Origin: Sphingomonas aerophila | GTDB taxonomy: Bacteria; Pseudomonadota; Alphaproteobacteria; Sphingomonadales; Sphingomonadaceae | Reading direction: 5' to 3' | Length of the DNA stretch: 64,000 nt | Assembly (NCBI RefSeq): GCF_014199305.1 | Contig: NZ_JACIJK010000001.1 | Location: 434,001-498,000 of the forward strand | Shown here: positions 17,064 through 25,319 of the stretch, one piece after another | How positions within the stretch are numbered: position 1 is the first letter of the stretch | Layout of the letters: each line of letters starts with the position of its first letter | The notes under the pieces: model-generated | What the model was told of the DNA's origin: nothing | What the model saw: only the letters and a program-made list of their open reading frames with translations | The model's database searches: none | Position numbers and translations under genes: made by a program

Positions 17064-17069
17064 ATTATA
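17064..17069 (-). promoter_or_regulatory. Candidate -10 box of the motA-chemotaxis-motB run
   Basis: Minus-strand CCTATAATC contains a perfect TATAAT, giving a leader of roughly 35 bases before motA. No GGCA-N5-TGCC palindrome is nearby, unlike several structural operons, so this unit may be controlled differently. Confidence 0.6.
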
Positions 17070-17172
17070 GGACGGCCACGGTCATCCTGGGGTTTGCGGC
17101 CAAAACATTGCGTCCGCGGCGCTTGGTGCGACTAAGATGTAGCGGGGTGCGCCGCTTTCCGATGCGATCGTC

Positions 17173-17178
17173 TAAAAT
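17173..17178 (+). promoter_or_regulatory. Candidate -10 box of flaF
   Basis: TCTAAAATG lies 27 bases ahead of the flaF start and resembles the YCTATAAT family with one change. A strong AAGGAGGTT ribosome-binding site follows at about 17194-17202. Confidence 0.45.
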
Positions 17179-17204
17179 GGGGTCAGGACATCCAAGGAGG
17201 TTCC

Positions 17205-17564
17205 ATGTCCCTCAATGCCTATCAGCGTGCGCGCACCATGGTTGAGCAGCCACGCGGCACCGAATACCGTCTCATGAGCCAGATCACCGGCGACATGATA
17301 AAGGCCCGCGACTCCGGGCTATGCGGAGCCGCGCTGGTGCCGGTGCTGCACCGCAATCGCGAAGTGTGGGGCGCCTTTACGACGGCATGTGCAGGAGCGG
17401 AAAACCAGCTGCCCGACCCCTTGCGCGCCAGCATCATCTCGATCGGGCTTTGGGTCGACCGTTTCACCAGCGATGTGGTGACCGGACGCGACTCTATTCA
17501 GGAGCTGATCGAAGTGAATTGCTCGATCATCGACGGCCTGCGCTCTCAGAACGCGCCGGCCTGA
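17205..17564 (+). CDS. flaF: Flagellin biosynthesis regulator FlaF
   Basis: 119 residues matching FlaF: MSLNAYQRA at the start, LHRNREVWGAFTTACA in the middle and LRASIISIGLWVDRFTSDV after it. In Caulobacter FlaF promotes flagellin secretion and synthesis and opposes FlbT, which represses flagellin translation; flbT is present here at 23368 but not adjacent. A very strong ribosome-binding site precedes the ATG. It is transcribed alone, divergently from motA. Confidence 0.95.
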   Translation: MSLNAYQRARTMVEQPRGTEYRLMSQITGDMIKARDSGLCGAALVPVLHRNREVWGAFTTACAGAENQLPDPLRASIISIGLWVDRFTSDVVTGRDSIQELIEVNCSIIDGLRSQNAPA

Positions 17565-17627
17565 CCCCGGCCTGCGCTTTCATCGACCTCGCGCCAGGGC
17601 CGATCGCGTGCTGGACGCGAGAAGGCG

Positions 17628-18341
17628 CTAAACGCGTCGAAGCAGGCCGGCGGTGAAGGCGAGGCGTAGCGCTTCGGACATGCTTCCGACTCCAAGCTTG
17701 TTCATCAGTTTCGCCCGATGAATTTCGATCGTGCGAGGGCTGAGGCTCAGCTCCTGCGCGATCTGCTTGCTCGAGCAGCCATCGATCAGGCCCTTCAACA
17801 CCTCCAGTTCACGAGGTGAAAGTCGCGCCAGAGCCTCGCTGGCCCTGATCCGGGCAATGGCAACACGGCGGTTTCGCTCAAAGCGAACCATGCCCGGCTC
17901 CAGCGTGCTAATCAGCGTGTCCGAACCGCAAGGCTTTTCCAGGAACTCAAAAGCCCCAGCTTTCATGGCCCGAACTGCTCCTTTGATGGTCGAATGCGCA
18001 CTGACTACGACAAACAGGAACTGGTGATCGCACGGAGCCAGGACTTGCATCACGTCAGCCGCTCCGGTCGGGTGTGCTTCATCGTCTAAAATGACAATCC
18101 CGCCTTCCAATTCGTGAGCCTGTTCCATGAAGGCGCGCGCTGAGCGGAAGCCACGCACGACGACACCGGGGCGCGCGGCCAGCATCGATACAATCGATGC
18201 GCGAAACTGCTCGTCTTCGTCGACGACGTAAACGTTTCGCGTCGGGCCAGCAGATTCTCCTGCAAGCTCCGCGACCCGGCCATCGAGTGAGACCTGGTCC
18301 GCCGTTTCCGCTTGGCTTGCTGTCGTGCTCTCGAGCTTCAA
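17628..18341 (-). CDS. Orphan FixJ-type response regulator (receiver plus LuxR HTH)
   Basis: 237 residues from a TTG start at 18341 that has AGGAGG nine bases before it; no ATG fits. After about 35 variable residues comes a receiver with VVDEDE, phospho-acceptor region VILDDEAHP, VVSAHST and FLEKPCG. A LuxR/FixJ HTH follows: LSPRELEVLKGLIDGCSSKQ, then SLSPRTIEIHRAKLMNKLGV. It converges on flaF and has no sensor kinase next to it. A role in flagellar control is only suggested by position. Confidence 0.88.
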   Translation of the reverse strand: MKLESTTASQAETADQVSLDGRVAELAGESAGPTRNVYVVDEDEQFRASIVSMLAARPGVVVRGFRSARAFMEQAHELEGGIVILDDEAHPTGAADVMQVLAPCDHQFLFVVVSAHSTIKGAVRAMKAGAFEFLEKPCGSDTLISTLEPGMVRFERNRRVAIARIRASEALARLSPRELEVLKGLIDGCSSKQIAQELSLSPRTIEIHRAKLMNKLGVGSMSEALRLAFTAGLLRRV

Positions 18342-18597
18342 CGCGTTCCCCTCCTGAACAACGCGACGCTTCAGGGGGTGGCCTGACGATCGAGCCCTTC
18401 CAGATCCGCGCGAGCATAAATCGATTGTGATCAACTGACCACAGAGCCTCGGATGGCTGGAGCGGGCGCCGGGGCCGGTTTCGCGTGACGGGCTCAGGCG
18501 CAGGCGTGGAAAGCCAACCGGCGGAGAACCGGTGTTCTGCGTGACTCGACCGGACGAGCGAGCGGCGCCAAGCCGACAGCGGCTTGACTCAGCCTGA

Positions 18598-19113
18598 TCA
18601 GCCGAGCTGTGGCCTGGCTGGCCCGGACAGGATGTGCCCGGGGGCAAATGGAAGAAGGTATGTGAGGTTGCGGTCGCGCTTCTGCCGGGCTGCCCACCCG
18701 GGAGAACGTGGGTCGGGGTCATCCGCGCAGAAGCCCACTCCAACGCCGTCTGTAACAACGCCGAGGCCCTGCGGTGGCGTGCGGCACGGCCAGCGAGGCT
18801 CAAGCGTCAGCAGCAATGCCTCGGCAGCCCGCTCGATAGCTCCGACAACGGAGCGGAACGGGTAGAGTGGGTCCGCCAGGGACTCACTAAGCGGACCCTG
18901 CACGTCCCCCTCAACATTCCACAGCAACACCGGCATCGCCGGATCGCGGTCTGCGCTACGCAGCGGGATCGCGGCTAACGCGGCGCTGCGGCTGGCGAGC
19001 AGCCACGCGCCCAGTTCCGCTACCTCATGTGCATGCACGCCGAGCGAAAGCTCAGGAGCGGGCAGGGACGTGTGCGCCAGATACAGGCGCGACGGGATGA
19101 GGGGGTCGCCCAC
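18598..19113 (-). CDS. Hypothetical protein, 171 residues
   Basis: GTG start with AAAGGAAG about 8 bases upstream, and GC-rich third positions in the first two thirds support a real gene. No family is recognised. There is no signal peptide or membrane segment; a central VLLWNVEGDVQGPLSESLAD stretch is followed by a helical region (about 85-105) and a proline/glycine-rich tail. It lies between the sigma-factor gene and the FixJ-like regulator on the same strand, with 256 bases of apparent non-coding DNA before the latter. Confidence 0.5.
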   Translation of the reverse strand: MGDPLIPSRLYLAHTSLPAPELSLGVHAHEVAELGAWLLASRSAALAAIPLRSADRDPAMPVLLWNVEGDVQGPLSESLADPLYPFRSVVGAIERAAEALLLTLEPRWPCRTPPQGLGVVTDGVGVGFCADDPDPRSPGWAARQKRDRNLTYLLPFAPGHILSGPARPQLG

Positions 19114-19212
19114 GGATCAACTTCCTTTGTTCTCTTTCATTCTAGAAAGAGTTTGCGGGAAGTTGGGCATTCACCCGAATAAAAAGTTAACGGGCCAGAA
19201 CGTGTGAGGCGA

Positions 19213-20271
19213 TCAGTCCACCAGAACCTTTGACCGCATCACGAAGCCGGAGGGGGCGGGCAGATCCGCCGCGGCGTCGACGTCGAGATCGAGATCCATA
19301 GTCGTATGCCCGCCGATGGTTGCAGGGTCGATAGCCACCACGCGGGTGAACTGGTTGTGGGCAGCATCGGCGGCGAGCAGGATCGGGGACGCCGCTGGCT
19401 TGCGGGTGCGGGCCGGCTTGGACGGCAGGCGATGCGTGCTGCCCATGACGGCGAAACGAGCGTCGCTGGCGGCCAGTTCGCCCATGACCTTTGCCGCGCT
19501 CTTGGTGATCTGACGCACGCGCTCCTTGGTTACGCCGACGTCATTGCCGACCTCGTCCAGCGTTGCGTCATCGAACAAGCGACGCTCGATTACCGAACGG
19601 TGCTGCGCGACTTTTTCCTCCAGTTCGGCCAACTCCCCGGCATCGAGCGCTGCGCTGCCACGAAAGCGCGGGAGGTTGGGATCAGCAGGCTGAGTGGCGC
19701 GCTTTGCCCGTGCCCGGCGCTTCAACTGCTCCATGCCAACCGAGCGCAGATGCTCGACATACCGATCGATCAGCGCGGCGCGTGCGGCGCCGGCAAAGTA
19801 GTCGGACGCCGCCGACTCGGTCCGCTCAAGGGCGTCCGTGTCTTCGATCATCGACTCGAGGGAGCCCTCGTCGCCATCTGCATTGGCCGAGATCGCGTTG
19901 AGCGAAACAGTGGTTGCCTCCACCTTCTTCGCGGACGGGCGCTGATCCGTCATCAGGCGGAAACGCAGGCTCTGCAGTTCGCCGCGGAGCTGCCAGTTCA
20001 CGAAAGTGGTGAACTGCGCCTTTTCGGGTTCATAGGCCTGGATGGCACGATGCACGCCAATCGCGCAGCACTGCTCGGCGTCCTCCCAGTGAGCGGCAAG
20101 GCCGTACTGGCGGATGAAGTGGCGCATGCGCGGCCCGATGAGCTTGAGGATGTGGGCAAAGGCCTTGTCGGCGTTGGCGCGCTGGCGAACGGTTTGACGA
20201 ACCTCGCCAGCCGGAGTGTTCTCGATCACAACGGCGACAGCAGCTTCCAACGCAACAGTGGTCTTCGACAT
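19213..20271 (-). CDS. Alternative sigma-70-family sigma factor with C-terminal extension
   Basis: 352 residues from the ATG at 20271. Region 2 is recognisable: WEDAEQCCAIGVHRAIQAYE and TTFVNWQLRGELQSLR, with the RGEL ending closer to FliA than to RpoH. A variable middle (about 135-220) follows, then region 4: DDATLDEVGNDVGVTKERVR, with the typical KERVRQI helix. The last 80 or so residues are proline/alanine-rich and then acidic, with no known match. FliA is possible given the locus, but the known FliA promoter pattern was not found at flagellar genes here. RpoH-like function cannot be excluded. Confidence 0.85.
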   Translation of the reverse strand: MSKTTVALEAAVAVVIENTPAGEVRQTVRQRANADKAFAHILKLIGPRMRHFIRQYGLAAHWEDAEQCCAIGVHRAIQAYEPEKAQFTTFVNWQLRGELQSLRFRLMTDQRPSAKKVEATTVSLNAISANADGDEGSLESMIEDTDALERTESAASDYFAGAARAALIDRYVEHLRSVGMEQLKRRARAKRATQPADPNLPRFRGSAALDAGELAELEEKVAQHRSVIERRLFDDATLDEVGNDVGVTKERVRQITKSAAKVMGELAASDARFAVMGSTHRLPSKPARTRKPAASPILLAADAAHNQFTRVVAIDPATIGGHTTMDLDLDVDAAADLPAPSGFVMRSKVLVD

Positions 20272-20614
20272 CTTCTGGTTCCCCAACCAGCGAGGCGGAG
20301 CAGTCCGCCGAGCTTCGATGAGGCCGTTTTGACGCCGAAAGGTTAACGCAATGACACGAATTGAGTACGTAGATGTACGTACGCGACGGTCTACACGCCG
20401 GGTGTAGCGGTCAAGCTTAGCCAAAACGGGCCGTGTGTCCGTTTGTTCCCGGCATCGCGCTGGCTTTTCGCCAGCTGAGTCGCACATGTCGTTATAGGGA
20501 GATTGCACCCGCAACGGGTCGATCGTCCAGTTTTTTCGCGAGTCGCCGCTTTGTTCGTCAAATAAGGAGCGGCGATTGAGCCCGACCGAAGTGATTCGGG
20601 GTGGCCGTGGTCAA
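20272..20614. promoter_or_regulatory. Intergenic region upstream of the sigma-factor gene with inverted repeats
   Basis: CTACAC-GCCGG-GTGTAG is a 6-base-arm inverted repeat at 20391-20407, about 120 bases ahead of the sigma-factor start, and could be an operator. A TACGTA-rich repeat lies at about 20365-20382. Near 20540-20577 an 8-base inverted repeat (TCGCCGCT / AGCGGCGA) spans a 19-base loop between the transglycosylase stop and the sigma gene. No clear -10 box or gene is present. Confidence 0.45.
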
Positions 20615-21583
20615 TTAGGCTGCGAATCGGTCAGGGCGTAGCTGGCGACTGACATAGCCCAGATACCAGGCACGATGGGCCACGCTGGCATTGCCGGCTT
20701 GGGCGATCTCCTGGCTCGCCTTTGTTGTGCCGATCTGTGCGCACAACAGCTGACGGGCGCGGGCGGGATCCAGCCCGCCCTTGGCGAACTTGATCGCGTC
20801 TCCCAGGCCCAAGTGATGGCCGAGGTAAGCACTCTGGGCGATCGTGGTTGCGTCGCTGCCGACCGGGACGCCCGCACGGCGCAAGCCGTCGAGGTTGCGG
20901 CGCGCATAGTCGGCAACGGTGTTGATCGAAGCTTCTGCGTCATAGCGCATCTGCAACAGTGAGGAGCGGGCCGACGGTAGAACATGTCCGTTATCTCCGA
21001 TCCATCCGCGCGAGCGGGCGATCGAATTGAGCCACGTGCCCGAGCTGGAGGCCATGCCCTCCCACGTGCTGCTGAGGAACTGGCCCAACCCGGCGGCACT
21101 GGATCGAGGATTGCGCGAAAAGGCAAGCCAGCTGCCGTCCGCGCCCTTGGCCGCTTCCGCGTTCACGATCGCAGCGAGGGCCGGTGCGGGAATACCTGTA
21201 CGAGATGCTGCATCCGCTAGTGTTCCGGCGTGCCGGGCGTTCGCGCCAAGCCCCACTGGCGCGGCATGACTGCCGGCCTCTTCCGAAGAGCCGGATTCCG
21301 ACTTGATGGGCAGGTCTGCCGGTTGTGGGACCGCGGCCTGCAACGTCGGCTCGGTGGTTGGTCCGGCAGAGGCAGTCTTATTCGGTTCAAACAGGGCGAG
21401 CAGCGAATCGAGCGGCATGGATTCCGCATCTGGCCCGGAAGGACGGTTCGCCTGTTCCGCGTCACCGTCGCCCAGCGCCGCGCGCCAAAGGCGGTTGGAC
21501 AGATCTGCGCGCGCCTTGCTGTAGATCAGCTCGGCGCGCTGAGGGGGCGTCAGCGCCTGCAATTCTTTACGAATGGTAGTCAT
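20615..21583 (-). CDS. Lytic transglycosylase-like muramidase, flagellar
   Basis: 322 residues. The N-terminal third (MTTIRKELQALTPPQRAELI onward) is variable and polar. The C-terminal region (about 125-250) resembles lysozyme-like transglycosylases: AAIVNAEAAKG with a candidate catalytic Glu, then SSAAGLGQFLSSTWEGM, then SAYLGHHLGLGDAI. No clear signal peptide is seen, so it may leave through the flagellar export channel, as FlgJ does. The FlgJ of this locus (40246) lacks a muramidase domain, so this protein plausibly cuts peptidoglycan for the rod. Its start overlaps fliJ by 4 bases. Confidence 0.75.
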   Translation of the reverse strand: MTTIRKELQALTPPQRAELIYSKARADLSNRLWRAALGDGDAEQANRPSGPDAESMPLDSLLALFEPNKTASAGPTTEPTLQAAVPQPADLPIKSESGSSEEAGSHAAPVGLGANARHAGTLADAASRTGIPAPALAAIVNAEAAKGADGSWLAFSRNPRSSAAGLGQFLSSTWEGMASSSGTWLNSIARSRGWIGDNGHVLPSARSSLLQMRYDAEASINTVADYARRNLDGLRRAGVPVGSDATTIAQSAYLGHHLGLGDAIKFAKGGLDPARARQLLCAQIGTTKASQEIAQAGNASVAHRAWYLGYVSRQLRPDRFAA

Positions 21584-22032
21584 CGGACGTCCTGCGATTG
21601 GGCGCGGGCCTGGCGTGCCTGATGCAGCGCGCGTGCAAAGCGAGCGCCTGCGAAATCATCCACCGACGCCTGTTCAGCAGTGGCCGCGTCGCGCTCAGCC
21701 GATTCACGAAATTGCTGGGCCGCGCCTTCCAGCGCGCGCAGCGAACCATAGCTTTCGATCGCCCGCTGCCGCAGTGCATCCAATTCTGCAGTGACCGTGC
21801 AACGGGTCTCATTCAACTGCCTGGCCTCTGCCCGCGTACGAGCGAGATAGGCAACAGGCGAGAAGACGAGGTCACCGGCGGCAATGCGCTTCTCACGCGC
21901 GACCGTGTCGCTGAGCGCCTGGGCAAGGGCCTCTGCTTCGGCCACCTTGCGAGCAGCGCCCCCGATCGTCGTGCGCAGGTCGTCAACCTCTCGCTGGCGG
22001 GCTCGAAGCGCGGTGTCGTACGGGGTCTTCAC
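21580..22032 (-). CDS. fliJ: Flagellar export chaperone FliJ
   Basis: 150-residue, almost wholly helical protein with long charged heptads, as expected of the coiled-coil FliJ that links the FliI ATPase to FlhA. Sequence conservation in this family is low; identification rests on the coiled-coil pattern, length and 4-base overlap with the end of fliI. It overlaps the muramidase gene at its other end. Confidence 0.85.
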   Translation of the reverse strand: MKTPYDTALRARQREVDDLRTTIGGAARKVAEAEALAQALSDTVAREKRIAAGDLVFSPVAYLARTRAEARQLNETRCTVTAELDALRQRAIESYGSLRALEGAAQQFRESAERDAATAEQASVDDFAGARFARALHQARQARAQSQDVR

Positions 22033-23354
22033 GCCTGGGGCTCCAGCATTTCGTTAAGCCTGGCGAATGTTTCCACCGCGTGGCCGCGATCGCCCTTGCC
22101 CTGCTTCAAAAGCGTTTCGATTGCGGGCGCGAGACGAATTGCGTCGTCCACCTCTGCGCTGGATCCGGCCTTGTAAGCACCCAGCCGTACCATTTCCTCC
22201 ATGTCGCCATAGGTGGACAGCAATTGACGTGCCGCGAGCCGCGTGTCGTTCTCGCTCGTTGAATGACAATGGGGCAGGGTGCGCGATACGGACTTCAGAA
22301 TGTCGATGGCGGGATATCGGCCGCGTTCAGCGATCCGGCGGGTGATAACGACGTGCCCGTCCAAGATGCCGCGCACGGCGTCGGCGACCGGCTCATTATG
22401 GTCATCGCCATCGACCAGAACGGTGAACAGGCCGGTGATGGATCCCTGGCCCGGCAAACCTGGGCCGGCGCGCTCCAAAAGACGTGGCAGCTCGGCAAAC
22501 ACCGTGGGGGTGTACCCCTTCGTCGCGGGTGGTTCGCCATTGGCCAAGCCGATCTCCCGCTGCGCCATCGCGAAACGAGTGACCGAGTCCATCAGGCACA
22601 GGACGTTGAGCCCCTGGTCCCGGAAATGCTCCGCGATTGCGAGGGTGGTCCAGGCAGCCTGGCGCCGCATCAGCGCGGGCTCGTCAGACGTGGCCACCAC
22701 CACTACACTGCGGGCAAGTCCTTCGGGACCCAGGTCGTCTTCAACGAACTCCTGCACCTCGCGCCCGCGCTCGCCAATCAAGCCGATCACGGCCACGTCG
22801 CATTCGGTCCAGCGGGCCAGCATGGAAAGCAGCACCGACTTGCCCACGCCTGATCCGGCGAACAGGCCAAGCCGCTGGCCGCGGCACAAGGGCACAAACA
22901 CGTCCAGCGCGCGAACGCCGGTTTCGATCTTTTCCCCAACCCGCGCGCGATGAGCGGCAAGCGGCGGCGGCGCCTTGATGGGGCGTGGTTCAGCGCCGGC
23001 GGCCAGAACACCCTTGCCGTCGACCGGCCGACCGAGCCCGTCAACCATGCGACCGAGCCAAGCATCGCTTGGCCGTACGGCAAACTCACCTGCTACCAAC
23101 CGCGCGCGTGTGCCTGACGACAAGCCGTGCGGATCGCTGAACGGAAGGCACTGGGCAAGCCCGCCATCCAGGCCTGTCACCTCCGCCTCCACCGCGTCCC
23201 CGCTCGCGCCGATGCGGACGCGCGAGCCGATCTGGGCGGCCCCGGACAGGCCCTCTACCTCGATCAATGCGCCACGTACCGCCACGACCTTGCCAAAGCG
23301 CTGATCGGGCGACAACGCGCGGAGGGTGCGGGCGGCGGAATTGAGGGTCTGCAC
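22029..23354 (-). CDS. fliI: Flagellar export ATPase FliI
   Basis: F1-beta-like ATPase that powers flagellar export at the cytoplasmic face. The GTG at 23354 is chosen: it lies 13 bases after the flbT stop, and the upstream open frame would overlap flbT with cysteine/arginine-rich nonsense. 441 residues. Walker A AGSGVGKS (about 166-173), IGLIGERGREVQEFVEDDLG, and VLCLMDSVTRFAMAQREIGL are family signatures, as is EPPATKGYTPTVFAELPRLL. Confidence 0.97.
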   Translation of the reverse strand: MQTLNSAARTLRALSPDQRFGKVVAVRGALIEVEGLSGAAQIGSRVRIGASGDAVEAEVTGLDGGLAQCLPFSDPHGLSSGTRARLVAGEFAVRPSDAWLGRMVDGLGRPVDGKGVLAAGAEPRPIKAPPPLAAHRARVGEKIETGVRALDVFVPLCRGQRLGLFAGSGVGKSVLLSMLARWTECDVAVIGLIGERGREVQEFVEDDLGPEGLARSVVVVATSDEPALMRRQAAWTTLAIAEHFRDQGLNVLCLMDSVTRFAMAQREIGLANGEPPATKGYTPTVFAELPRLLERAGPGLPGQGSITGLFTVLVDGDDHNEPVADAVRGILDGHVVITRRIAERGRYPAIDILKSVSRTLPHCHSTSENDTRLAARQLLSTYGDMEEMVRLGAYKAGSSAEVDDAIRLAPAIETLLKQGKGDRGHAVETFARLNEMLEPQA

Positions 23355-23367
23355 CGGAACGCCTCTT

Positions 23368-23778
23368 TCAGGCTGCCTGGGACGGCAAGCGGGACAAAGC
23401 CTCCGCTTCATAGGTGATCAAGGCGCGGCATTCGGTTAGTGCGCGGTAATAGTCACCGGTGGCGAGCCGGCTCGCAATGGCTGTGCAGAGGGCGCGTGGT
23501 TCGTCCGCGACCAACGCAGCGATCAGGTCGCCCAGCAGGCTCACGATGTTGTTCTGCTGTGCTGCGCGAGCCTCTTCACCGCCGATATAGGCGAGCATGC
23601 AAGCGAAATAGAGCCGCCGCGCCGGCGTCACCGCTTCTTCGGGCGACATTACTTCGCGACCACGCAACAGCGCGACCTGGTTCTCCACCACGAGGTCGGT
23701 GCGACCCACGGCGCGCATCACCGCGCCGTTCACAATCATCTTTTCGCCGTCCTTCAGCGAGATACGCAATGTCATCAT
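23368..23778 (-). CDS. flbT: Flagellin translation repressor FlbT
   Basis: 136 residues matching FlbT: LRISLKDGEKMIVNGAVMR at the start and then LLRGREVMSPEEAVTPARRL. In Caulobacter FlbT acts post-transcriptionally on flagellin mRNA and opposes FlaF. AAAGG lies 4 bases before the first ATG and 7 before the second, so the protein may start one codon later. It leads fliI, fliJ and the muramidase, an unusual grouping of a regulator with export genes. Confidence 0.95.
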   Translation of the reverse strand: MMTLRISLKDGEKMIVNGAVMRAVGRTDLVVENQVALLRGREVMSPEEAVTPARRLYFACMLAYIGGEEARAAQQNNIVSLLGDLIAALVADEPRALCTAIASRLATGDYYRALTECRALITYEAEALSRLPSQAA

Positions 23779-23804
23779 CGGCGCCTTTCTGTGCCCTCTC
23801 CCGA

Positions 23805-23906
23805 CTTATAGAATGACTGACGATCGAGGCGGGGCGAGGTGGGCAAAATTTGCCGATCTGATTTTTGCACGCGGTTCCGTCCGGCCGGCTCCCACCCCTC
23901 TACAAT
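23805..23906. promoter_or_regulatory. Divergent control region of flbT and flgE with GGCA-N5-TGCC palindrome
   Basis: A perfect palindrome GGCAAAATTTGCC occupies 23842-23854. Minus-strand TATAAG (23810-23805) faces flbT, and plus-strand TACAAT (23901-23906, in TCTACAATA) faces flgE. The palindrome centre is about 40 bases from the first box and 55 from the second, so a protein bound there could influence both. Confidence 0.55.
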
Positions 23907-23970
23907 AAACAAAGACGGGCGTGCTCGGCGACACAGCCGGTGGGCCTCATCACCCGCAGGGAGATCATTG

Positions 23971-25269
23971 TTGAGCCTTTATTCCGCTCTTTACGCCGGC
24001 GTGTCCGGCCTCAGCGCTGAAGCCGCCGCGATGGCAGGCGTCGCGGACAACATCACCAACATCAACACGGTCGGCTACAAAGGTGTCGAAACCCAGTTCC
24101 GCACCATGGTGACGGACGGCAAGTCGCGCTCGACCTATTCGGCCGGCGGTGTTCAGGCGGCACCCCGCAGCTTGATCTCGCAGCAGGGCCTTCTTTCTGC
24201 ATCGGCAAATGCGACCGACATGGCGATCGACGGCGGCGGCTTTTTCGTGACGCGCGACGGCAGCGGCCCGGACAGCAGCGTTTCGTTCACGCGCGCCGGC
24301 TCGTTCAGTGCCGACAAGGAAGGGTATCTCCGCAACACGGGCGGCTATTACCTTCAGGGGTGGAAGCTCGATAATGCGGGCGGATACGTCAACACTGGCG
24401 ACCTGGGCGCGCTCCAGCCGGTGCGGTTGAGCGACCTCACGGGAACCGCGGCGCCGACGTCCAAGATCGCGATGCGCGTGAACCTTCAGTCCACCACCGC
24501 AACCTATAGCGGCACGTACAATGCGGGCGACATGGCGGCGGGCGCGGCCACCCCGCAGTTCACCCGCGCAGTTACCGTCTATGACGGTCAGGGCGGGGCG
24601 CACCAGCTCAACGTCGGCTTCGTCAAGCGCAACGCGAACGAGTGGGCGGCCGAAGTCTATGCCTCCCCCGCCAGCGACGTGACAGCTACCAACGGCCTGG
24701 TTGCGAGTGGCACGGTTCGCTTCAACGGTGACGGCAGCCTCAACCTGACCGACAGCACGCCTTCCTTGTTCGGCGCGCTGAACATCGGTTGGACCAACGG
24801 TGCAGGCTCCAGCCCGATCCGGCTGCAGCTGGGTGACAATGGCGGCCTCAACGGCCTGACGCAGTTCGGCAGCGAGTCTGCGCTGATCTCCTCCAGCGTC
24901 GACGGCGGCCTGCAGGGTGCATTCACCGTTCAGGTTTCCGAAACCGGCCGGGTCAGCGCGCTGTTCGAGGATGGCACCTCACGCGAGGTGTTCCAGCTTC
25001 CCGTCGCGACCTTCCCGAACCCCAATGGGCTGACCCGTCTGTCGGGCAACGCTTATGGCGCGTCGGACCTGTCGGGCCTGGTGGCGATCAACGAGGGCGG
25101 GGCCGCCGGCGCGGGCAAGCTTTCGTCGAACAACCTGGAAGCGTCCACGGTCGATCTGGCCGCTGAGTTCACCAACATGATCCGGTTTCAGCGGGCCTAC
25201 AGCGCGTCGTCCAAGATCATCACCACGGTGGACGACATGCTGCAGGAAGTCAGCAACCTGAAGCGCTGA
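23971..25269 (+). CDS. flgE: Flagellar hook protein FlgE
   Basis: Hook subunit, 432 residues, from a TTG (second of two adjacent TTG codons) with AGGGAG about 7 bases upstream; the frame opens earlier at an ATG that has no ribosome-binding site. N-terminal SLYSALYAGVSGLSAEAAAM and ITNINTVGYKG, and C-terminal AAEFTNMIRFQRAYSASSK, are the hook/rod signatures. The domain between them is shorter than in some hook proteins. It leads flgE-flgK-flgL. Confidence 0.95.
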   Translation: MSLYSALYAGVSGLSAEAAAMAGVADNITNINTVGYKGVETQFRTMVTDGKSRSTYSAGGVQAAPRSLISQQGLLSASANATDMAIDGGGFFVTRDGSGPDSSVSFTRAGSFSADKEGYLRNTGGYYLQGWKLDNAGGYVNTGDLGALQPVRLSDLTGTAAPTSKIAMRVNLQSTTATYSGTYNAGDMAAGAATPQFTRAVTVYDGQGGAHQLNVGFVKRNANEWAAEVYASPASDVTATNGLVASGTVRFNGDGSLNLTDSTPSLFGALNIGWTNGAGSSPIRLQLGDNGGLNGLTQFGSESALISSSVDGGLQGAFTVQVSETGRVSALFEDGTSREVFQLPVATFPNPNGLTRLSGNAYGASDLSGLVAINEGGAAGAGKLSSNNLEASTVDLAAEFTNMIRFQRAYSASSKIITTVDDMLQEVSNLKR

Positions 25270-25275
25270 TGATAA

Positions 25276-25299
25276 GGGCGGGGCCTCCAGGCCCCGCCC
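25276..25299 (+). other. Strong hairpin between flgE and flgK
   Basis: GGGCGGGGCCT-CC-AGGCCCCGCCC is an 11-base perfect stem just after the flgE stop. With no T-run it is more likely an mRNA-stabilising or attenuating hairpin that sets the high hook to low junction-protein ratio than a full terminator. Confidence 0.6.
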
Positions 25300-25319
25300 A
25301 CGAGTAGGAAGAACGGTTC

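Noticed and set aside
23842-23854. Sigma-54 -24/-12 promoter at the GGCA...TGCC sites
   Set aside because: The GG and GC steps are 8 or 9 bases apart, not the 10 needed. The symmetry points to an operator instead.
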